Of a stretch of DNA of 64,000 nt, positions 56,653 to 64,000 are shown piece after piece (within the stretch, counting starts at the first letter, position 1; each line of letters starts with the position of its first letter). Where the stretch lies: assembly GCA_949358305.1 (NCBI GenBank), contig OX442315.1, positions 9,574,427 through 9,638,426 of the forward strand, written 5' to 3'. Both the position numbers and the translations under genes were made by a program. Below the pieces are notes generated by a model. It was not told the origin of the DNA. It ran no database searches and worked only from the letters and a program-made list of their open reading frames with translations. Origin of the DNA: Strigamia acuminata. Taxonomy: Eukaryota > Arthropoda > Chilopoda > Geophilomorpha > Linotaeniidae.

Positions 56653-57237
56653 CTGCCGGGCGGGGATCACTTGACTCTACTTCCAAACGCACAAGACGTT
56701 GTATCGGTCGACGTAAATGTTCTCTATTAGCGAGCACCATCTCACATGATCTGATTTTATTATCTCGACCCTGCTTAACTTCGACCACTCTACCCATTTT
56801 CCATTTTAGACGTGGTTTGAATGGTTCCTCAATTATAACGACGTCGTTCAACTGGAGTTCTTGCACGCCTGGTTTGCCCGTTTGAATTTTCAGATCCGTC
56901 AAATATTCCCGAGACCAACGATTCCAGAATGAGAGTAATACACGTTGTTGGTAGCGCCATTGTCGAATAAACTGCTTCTGAGTCGGTTCGAGGTTGTCTG
57001 TTGCTCCCGAGTCGGGCAGGTGAGTCAACATCACGCCAGTCAAAAAGTGTGCGGGCGTAAGTGGCTCAATTTCGTTTGGGTTGTCATACACGTAGGTGAT
57101 CGGTCTGCGATTTATTACTGCTTCGGTTTGCACAAGAAAAGTTCCGAGTTGATAGAAGTTCAAGTGCGCCGAATTGATTGCCTTCCTTAAACACCTCTTG
57201 ACCGTCTGCACCATCCTCTCCCAGAACCCGCCCCACC
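56648..57237 (-). pseudogene. BEL/Pao integrase C-terminal region
   Basis: Starts right after the solo LTR with W(G)GFWERMVQTVKRCLRKA, passes INRRPITYVYDNPNEIEPLT and LTPAHFLTG, and ends with the DUF5641-like domain (LQLNDVVIIEEPFKPRLKWK, GRVVEVKQGRDNKIR). These are hallmarks of the BEL/Pao integrase tail. Open to its stop at the LTR. Confidence 0.9.
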
Positions 57238-57566
57238 TGTTGTATATTCATATAGAATTTGTAGTGACTTGCAAAAACAGTGGTTTGGAAAAACATCAGG
57301 TGGATAAAGAATTAGAGTCCATCTTTACAGGTGAGTAACAAAACATCAAGTGAGTGTTTATTCATACACCATGTGACTTGTGTCATCACCAGAGCCACCT
57401 GTGGGCAACATATACACTATAAGTTACATGTAAACAAAGGCTGTGATTGTCTTCACTGCCAAGTACAAATAGTGATACATTGATACATAATGCGGTAACC
57501 TGATAATACGATATAAGTATAAACATATGTACATAATAGGTGATAAATACACACGATATCTCAACA
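57238..57566 (-). mobile_element. Solo LTR (Copia-related) in the BEL integrase
   Basis: 329 bp starting TGTTG and ending CAACA in both orientations, flanked by CCACC (57233-57237, 57567-57571). Removing it restores ENGPWW-GGFWERM. In minus orientation it shares blocks with the Copia LTR at 40627: TATATCGTATTATCA, an AGGTGGC block, AGTCACATG ... GAATAAAC. Hence it is an LTR of a related Copia family left after recombination. Confidence 0.88.
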
Positions 57567-57571
57567 CCACC

Positions 57572-58560
57572 ACGGTCCATTCTCGACGATGAATCTCCAC
57601 TCGATCCCCCTTTGGGCCAAATAATTTCGAAATGTCTTGTCCTTCGTGTGGTTTAAGAGTGAAGCTAGCTCTTTGTGGGCGCGGTGGAACGTGGTCCCGT
57701 TGTCACTATATATTATTTTCGATAGTCCCCTGCGACCAATGAAGCGCTCAAACGCTCCCAAAAAGTCCGTAGTCGCTAGTGAGGGCACCAATTCCAAGTG
57801 GACTGCTCGGATGGTTGCACAAGTAAATACAGCTACGTACGATTTAGTTTTCCGTCCTTTTACTATTATTGGCCCCGCAAAATCGACCCCGGTGACTGCA
57901 AACGGTTGAGTTTTTGACGTCCTGTCGGCTGGGAGGGCGCCTGGCACCTCTCGCATCAGACGGCCGTTGATTTTTTTGCAGACGACGCAGCGTTCCAACA
58001 TCGTCTTCAAGGTCCTCCTTGCGGATGGTGTCCAGTAGTTTTCTCAAAATTTGGATAGCGTGGACGTCAGTCCGCAATGGAGAACCTGTAAATGTGAGAA
58101 TTGCAAAATTAGTTCTGTAAGTTTGTGTTTAGGTGGCAAAATCAAAGGTTGTGTTGCAGTGGGCAAGTCTCGCGACTCATGCAGTCTATTTCGCAGCTCA
58201 ATCAGTCCCATTTCGTTTAGTCGTGGATTCAGGTCTCGCAGCTTCGATTCTCTATGAACTGGCTTGCCATCTTTCATCCTTTCGATTTCTCGGCCATAAA
58301 CTTCTGTTTGTGCGATTCCAATTAAGCTGAGTTTCGCACGTTTCAGCTCGGCTGCCCTCAATGGCCCTCGATCGCGTTGGCTGGCATCTGTTTGTCGTTT
58401 CCCAGCATTGTCTGCAAACCTGAAAACCCATGCCAGTGTTCGGATTGCTTTTGACAGCGATCCAAACCTGTCAAACGGAAAAATATTAATTGTTGTTGTC
58501 TGCACCGCCTCGACGTGAATTTCTGCAGTTTCCTCATCGTCTTGCTCCTCGACTGCAGCA
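57572..58560 (-). pseudogene. BEL/Pao integrase, N-terminal and catalytic part
   Basis: In a different frame from the upstream polyprotein. It has FGSLSKAIRTLAWVFRFADN, the HHCC-like finger (LQVLHCGLTSTL ... CVVCKKING) and the catalytic region GVDFAGPIIVKGRKTKSYVA and KIIYSDNGTTFHRA, with two of the three acidic residues; the Glu lies beyond, near the solo LTR (VENGPWW). An in-frame TGA at 58044-58046 (SKF-stop-ENYW) falls between finger halves. Confidence 0.88.
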
Positions 58561-61500
58561 CCTTTGGCCAATTCTGGTGGCTTCCACGCAGCCAATCTGG
58601 CCCTTGCCACCAAAGTCGGTCGGAAATCATTGCTTCTGCGTCCATTCCCCTCGTTAGGCGATCAGCTGGATTTTCTATTCCAGGAACGTGTTTCCATTCT
58701 TCAATTCTCGATTTTTCTCTTATTTCCAAGACTCGATTATGCACGAAGGTTGGTGGTCGTTTGGACGTGTTTCCAATCCAGTGGAGGCATATTTGCGAAT
58801 CTGTCCAAAAAAACATTTCACCTGGCGTCACCAACTCCTTAATTTGGTCGGAGAGGCGCACAGCAATCAATGCTCCCATGAGTTCGAGTTTTGGTAGAGT
58901 TAGTGGTTTGACAGGAGCTACACGACACTTTGAAATTATAAAATTTGTTTCAATCAAATCACCAGTACTGTTCTGTATATAGGCCACCGCCCCGTATGCC
59001 TTTGGACTCGCGTCGCAAAATATTTGCACTTCACACTGGTCAAATTCGTCCAATCCTAGCCATCGTGGAACTTGAATGTGTCTTAACGTGGGAATTTGGT
59101 TGGTCCATTTTTTCCAGTCAGTGAGCAATTCGCTGCCTAATTCGTCGTCCCATGGCAGGTTCTTGAGCCACAGGGATTGGAAGAACATTCGTGCAGTCAC
59201 CGTGAATGGCGTGGCAAATCCTAAAGGGTCGAATATTTGAGACGTTATTTTTATTACTTCCCTTTTTGTTGTTTTCTTGCAAGATGGGCAATTTTCTTCG
59301 ACCGCCAGACCCAATTCGTCCGAGTTTGGGTTCCACTTGACTCCCAACACTTTGGTCTCTTCATCTGACATTAGCTGAGAGTCAGTGGGATTTTCCTCGC
59401 GAAATTTTGTTCTTAGTTCTGGCGAATTGGTCTGCCACTTGGCGAGTTCCATGCCGGCTGCTACAAAAATCAGATTAGCCTGTTGGAATGTTACCAGTGC
59501 TTCAGCGTCGTTTTTGAGTGAAGAGATGAAGTCGTCCACGTACAGGCATCGCAACAGCAACTTCACAGTGTTGGGGTACTGTTTCTCGAATTTGCGCAGG
59601 TGGTGTCGGATGGTCGCGCTCAACAGAAATGGGCTCGGAGTAGCGCCAAATAGTACTCGAGTTTGTCGCAGTATTCTCAGTAGTGCCTTTCCTACACCAT
59701 CCCAGTGCTCATCAATCCAGAAGAATCTCGTTGCGTCGCGGTCCCTCAAGGCGATCTCGATCATGTGGAACGCTTTCTTGATGTCTCCCACGATGGCCAC
59801 TTTTCCGAGACGAAATCCCAACAGCACAAATACTAATGACGGCAAAAAGTTAATACCTTTCGACAAGCAGTCGTTCAAGGAGAGATGTCCTTTCCGATGT
59901 GAAGATGCATCAAATACAACTCTCAATTTTGTGGTTACGCGTTCTTCCTTGATGACTGGGCTGTGTGGCATGTAGTAAATGGGTCCTGTCGTCGTTTGAT
60001 TTGGAATTTCTTCAACGATGCCTGATTTCAGCTGTTCGTCGATGACCTTTTTGTATTCCAGGTACAAGTTGGGTTGTTTTCTGAAACGACGGATTAGTGA
60101 CATGATACGTTGTTCGGCGCCTCGATAGTTGTCGTCCAACTCGTTGCTGTTCACGATCCACGGCAGTTCCACTGAGTAGTTTGATCCCGTCCACTTGATG
60201 GCCTTTTCGAATTTTTCCAACGTTTCAACGTCGTCGTTGGTTTCGACCGACTCCTGACGGACTCCTATCGGTTCCAGTTCCCACATCCGGCGCAAGAGAT
60301 CATCTGTTGATGGAGTAAGTGTAATTTTATTAATTCTCATCGGTGCAGCAATGACTCTCGTTCCGTTTGTGGTTTGTCCGTGTAGTGTCCAACCAAACTT
60401 TGTTTTCACAGCAATCAAATTATCTTCCAGAAATTCTGTTTGTCCAGTCATCACTCGCCAGTAATGGTCTACTCCAATTAGCAAGTCCACCTCCTTCGAA
60501 TGCAACGCGACTTGTTTGCAAGCCACTTCAATTTTTCTTCGTTGTAGTTCCGCTTTAAGTTGTTTGTTCGGTTGTTCTCCAGGAGTGGACGTGACGTGGT
60601 CAGCTTCGATGGCTTCAATTGTAACTGCTGGCGACTTCGAGTTGGCGGGACTGAGGACTAACTCGACTCTGTTGCGAACTTCTGATCTGGGCTCTTGCCC
60701 AAACACGGCCAAATTTATCGTTTCAGTGCCTAAAATTCTCAAATTCAGTTCTTTAGTCAGCTCAGAGCGTATGAAGGTGCGTTGGGCTCCCCCATCGATA
60801 TAGCACACTCCCAAAGTTGAGTGCGTTGGTCCGGCCATCTTCACCATCTGCACCATCAAAAATTCGGACTTGGGTGGACAGGTGGTGACGACTGCGTTGG
60901 TGTGGGTGATTCCCTCGCCGGCTTCTGTAGCTTTTGGTGTGTCGCACACGTGGGTGTGATGTGCTCCCTCACAGCTGTAATATTTCATGCGAGTCCTGCA
61001 TTCTTCAGTCTTGTGGGGCACTTTCCCCAAGCATCTCATGCAAATTCCCTTTTTCTGAAGCTTTTTACGTCTCTCCTCCATCGTGAGCGGGCATCTTTTA
61101 CGATTATGTTCTGCAGAATCACAAAATTGGCATTTCATTATTATTACCGATAGTTGTGCTGCTGATCCCGATCGTGGTTCCTTTTCTTTTCGACTAAATC
61201 GTCCTTTGTTGAAGGGATTGCTGTCTTTTTCCGACGCCTTGTTGTGAGACGTTTCTGGCTTCGATTGGGTTTTCAGCATGTCGTATTTGGCGTGTTTAGC
61301 GATGTGATCGCTCAACCAGTCCATTAACCTCATTATCGATCGCTCTCCATCGCAGTCTTTGTCATATTCCATGATGATACTGCGTGGAACTGCAGACGAC
61401 AACACGGGGAAAATGGTCCGCTGTATTTCCGCCAGTGGTACTTCGATGTTGGCTAGATTCTCTATGTTGACTTCCACGTGTCTGTGCAGCTTCTGTAAAC

Positions 61501-62257
61501 CTATTCGATCTCGCTCGCTGCTAACAGATGGCAAATTTATGAGGTTAAACAAGTATTTATTCTCGAGTACGATTTTATCGCCGTATTTCTTCTGCAGACG
61601 TGCAATTGCGACGATGTAGTTTCCTGTGGTGATTTTGAGTGCTTTTATATCGTCGAGCGCCTCTCCAACCAGGTAGTTTCTTAAATATAACAGTTTATTC
61701 GTTCCGTCCAATTGCTCGTCGTCGCCGACTTGGATCGAGAACGTCTTCCAAAAACCTCCCCATTCTTCTGGTTTACGTCCGTTAAACTTAGGTATTTCGA
61801 GTGGCTTACGTTTGATGAATGGTTGACCGTTCGTCGGCGTTCCGCGTGGTGTTGCCGCCGTCACTGCTGCGGTAATGGCCACCGCTAGCGCGTCGAAGTC
61901 CGCCGCCGGTTGTGCGTCCGCGTTTGGTCGTATGTTCTGGGGTAGATTAGGGGTGTAATTTAGATGAATGTACCTGCCTAAATCAGCTCTCGATGCGGCT
62001 AAACGGTCTTCCAGTGCGTCGAGTGCTTGTACGGTGTCGTCGATCTCTTCGTTGCTTTTTGCGAGATCCAGAGTGGCGTCGAACGTCAATTGTACTCGTT
62101 TCTGCTTCTGTTCGAGCTGTTGCAGCCATAATTCAATAGTGGCTTGCGGAATTGCAGCTCGTCCGTTCAGTGCAGTGGTTACCGTGGCCAAGAGTGTTTC
62201 TGTAACCGCCATGGCCGCTCGGAAAGCTTTGTTCTTTAACTCAAAATTTCTCACCAT
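58561..62257 (-). CDS. BEL/Pao gag-protease-RT-RNase H polyprotein
   Basis: One long open frame (1,299 codons to the out-of-frame stop at 58358). Gag: DUF1759-like region with LEIPKFNGRKPEEWGGFW (about residues 153-330). Zinc knuckles: CQFCDSAEHNRKRC and two further Cys/His clusters (about 376-438). Protease: YIDGGAQRTFI (about 485), where the usual DSG/DTG is DGG. RT: LRVVFDASSH, AIVGDIKKAFHMI (catalytic Asp about 825), RCLYVDDFISS (about 905). RNase H: IFCDASPKAYGAVAY (about 1080) and PADRLTRG. The start is the first ATG after the PBS. After about residue 1230 translation is out of frame. Confidence 0.93.
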
Positions 62258-62296
62258 TTTAGTAAATTATTTAGATGAATTCGGAATTTAAAATGT

Positions 62297-62314
62297 TCCC
62301 GGGTTTCGGCACCA
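62297..62314 (-). other. BEL/Pao primer-binding site (tRNA-Phe-like)
   Basis: On the minus strand TGGTGCCGAAACCCGGGA starts 1 base after the 5' LTR. It is complementary to a tRNA 3' end TCCCGGGTTTCGGCACCA, that of tRNA-Phe. Confidence 0.8.
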
Positions 62315-62315
62315 A

Positions 62316-62837
62316 TGTTAAACTTGAAGTAAATAAAAAGTTATTCGAAGTTTACCAATCAATTTCCAAAGTTCTCTGGATACAAATGATGTTTCTTGAA
62401 GTCAAATTGAATGTTGAAAAATGTCGTTGGAGTTTCAAGGAAGCACGACCACACAGTTTAAGGTATAAAAGTACACTGAGTTTATTCTAATCTTAAAGGT
62501 AAAAGGAAATGCAAATGACACGGTTCACAGAACCAATCACAAGCATCCGTAAGGTATGGGCATGACGTGTTCGAGCAGAGGAATGCAAAGGGATTAAAAG
62601 GGATTAACAAGTTAAGATTCCAATAAAAGAACAGGTCAACACATCTCAATGGAAATACAAAATACATTATAATATAAAAATGTAACATCGAAATCAAATA
62701 CACAAATCAAATAAAATCCTAAATTCAATATTAAAAATCACAAGTAAAAAATGGAAATATAAATCAACAATACTAATTTAAACAATATAAATGAAACTCA
62801 AATAATAATTCACGCGTAAAATCATCCGATTTTCACA
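62316..62837 (-). mobile_element. BEL/Pao 5' LTR
   Basis: 522 bp; differs from the 3' LTR by a 6-bp insertion (AAGGAA region near 62500) and two substitutions. Confidence 0.95.
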
Positions 62838-64000
62838 ATCACCTTTAAAAAGGATGTGGCGTGGAAAAAACAACCGTTTCGAATGTATAACCCTGCTAAA
62901 ATAGCCATTATGACTAAATTAGTAGAAGAATTAGAAGCGGACAACTTGATCGAAAGAACTACTGGACCTTACATAAGTCATCCAGTGATCGTGGCAAAAC
63001 CAAACGGTACTTATCGTTTGTGTATCGATTATCGGTGGTTGAATGCAATCACCGAAATCAATGCCATACAAATGCCAAGTATTGATCTGTTACTTCACAA
63101 TACTAACCAGGCAAAGTATTTCCCCTTTCTTGACCTTACCAAAGGTTATTATCAGGTCGAAATGGACAAGGAAGATAGACAGAAAACAGCCTTTTACACT
63201 CCAAAAGGCAATTACCAATTTGTACGCATGCCTTTTGGTCTTTGCAATGCGCCGTGTACATTTCAGTTCTTAATGGAACGAGTAATGGGCGAAGCACTAT
63301 ACCAACATGCTCTAGTCTATTTAGATGACGTTATAATTTTCTCCACCACTTGGGAAAAGCATCTGGAACACATCAAAGATGTGTTAGAAAGATTGGACAA
63401 AGCCAACTTATCAGTGAATAAGGAAAAATCAAAATTTGGAAAAACGACACTCAAACTTTTGGGTCATTTAATAACTCCAACTGGATTAGCATCTGACCCA
63501 GACAAGATAGTATCAGTTAGGAAATATCCAACTCCTAAGAATTCAAAGGATATTCAACGATTTCACGGCCTGTCAAATTTCTTCCGGAAATTTATTCCTG
63601 AACATGCGAAAATTGCTAGGCCTCTAACTAGCATGATGCATGATAAAGCAGTGTTCGAATGGGGAAAAGAGCAAGAAACAGCTTTTGAAACCATAAAAAA
63701 TATTTTATGTGACGAAACACAAGTTTTGTTAATGCCAGATATGATGAAACCATTCGTAATTTTGACAGACGCGTCACATGATGGACTTGGTAGTGTATTA
63801 TGCCAAGATGTAGAATTCTTCGATGAAGGAAAAGGAGAAATGATCATGACTCCTAGACCAGTAGCTTATGCTAGTCGGGTCTTACGAGGAGCAGAAGTAC
63901 GCTACTCAACACCCGAACTCGAGTGTTTGGCAGTAGTGTGGGCAGTAGACAAATTCCGACCATATATCGAATATACGACATTTACTCTGGAATCAGACGC
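62838..64000 (+). pseudogene. Gypsy-2 reverse transcriptase and start of RNase H (runs off the window)
   Basis: Open throughout. RT motifs in order: LVEELEADNLIERTTGPYIS, GTYRLCIDYRWLNAIT, FPFLDLTKGYYQVEM (catalytic Asp), FVRMPFGLCNAPCTFQFLM and the catalytic YLDDVIIF at 63318. The connection KLLGHLITPTGLASDPDKI leads to RNase H, ILTDASHDGLGSVLCQ and YSTPELECLAVVWAVDKF. All catalytic residues that I can check are present, so the element may have been functional until the BEL insertion separated this part from protease. Listed as broken for that reason. Confidence 0.93.

Larger units (their letters stand above)
56137..62837 (-). mobile_element. BEL/Pao retrotransposon inserted in Gypsy-2
   Basis: Flanked by ATCAC duplications (56132-56136, 62838-62842). 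The two LTRs start TGTTAAAC and end TTTTCACA on the plus strand and differ by two substitutions and one 6-bp indel, so the insertion is young. Pol has the BEL/Pao order gag, protease, RT, RNase H, integrase in one frame, with a frame change near 58560, a TGA at 58044 and a solo LTR in integrase. BEL/Pao elements are known from animals, which helps to place the host. Confidence 0.95.
50286..64000 (+). mobile_element. Gypsy-2: Gypsy-type retrotransposon, continues past the window end
   Basis: Long 5' LTR, tRNA-Gln-type PBS, two-part gag, frameshift signal, protease and RT/RNase H, interrupted by a BEL/Pao element at 56137-62837. The frame across the BEL insertion is continuous (HKI-TFKKDV). It is the intact relative of Gypsy-3. 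The 3' LTR and integrase lie outside the window. Left target flank is TAGTGT within Gypsy-1; the right flank is not visible. Confidence 0.9.

Overview
This is eukaryotic DNA from an animal, most likely an invertebrate. The window is AT-rich. I find no bacterial-style genes, rRNA, tRNA genes or CRISPR arrays, and no host gene I can name. It holds four large LTR retrotransposons, including a BEL/Pao element (a superfamily known from metazoans) and a Copia element whose primer-binding site matches the half-tRNA-iMet site known from Drosophila copia. Short DNA transposons and minisatellites fill much of the rest.

Layout. 1-28.3 kb is gene-poor, with minisatellites of 10, 20, 21, 31, 55 and about 65 bp units (1351-1640, 15690-16490, 17478-18960, 19398-20060, 22223-22920, 25166-25375, 25792-26906, 27877-28016). 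Also here are non-autonomous DNA elements with visible terminal inverted repeats (6570-7139, 11879-12178, 27031-27618, 28017-28337), a dispersed repeat present in both orientations (14.3 kb and 23.9 kb), a Copia integrase scrap, and a duplicated 48-nt exon-like segment. 28.5-31.4 kb is the gag and protease of a truncated minus-strand Gypsy element (Gypsy-3).

32.5 kb to the window end is one nest of insertions. Gypsy-1 (5' LTR about 32468-33680, tRNA-Arg-type PBS, gag, protease, RT, RNase H, integrase) is interrupted by: a TA-flanked MITE in its LTR; a 1,037-bp DNA element in RT that itself holds a GC-rich hAT-like MITE; a complete Copia element (40627-48706) in integrase; and Gypsy-2 (50286 to beyond the window) in its 3' part. 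The Copia 3' LTR carries the same TA-flanked MITE family, which in turn carries a CACTA-like element with a decayed ORF. Gypsy-2 (1,637-bp LTR, tRNA-Gln-type PBS) is split between protease and RT by a BEL/Pao element (56137-62837, tRNA-Phe-type PBS), whose integrase is split by a 329-bp solo LTR. Target-site duplications are readable at nearly every junction, so order of insertion can be deduced: two chains each four levels deep.

The most interesting functional signal is translational. Gypsy-2 and Gypsy-3 both end gag with the slippery heptamer A-AAA-AAC, an immediate UAG, a 7-nt spacer and a G/C-clamped hairpin, with protease in the -1 frame. The two hairpins differ in sequence but keep position and pairing. 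Gypsy-1 has a different in-phase slippery heptamer (G-GGA-AAC) in its gag/pol overlap. Most elements carry stop codons or frame changes and are probably dead copies. The BEL LTR pair (two substitutions and one 6-bp indel) shows that insertion is recent.
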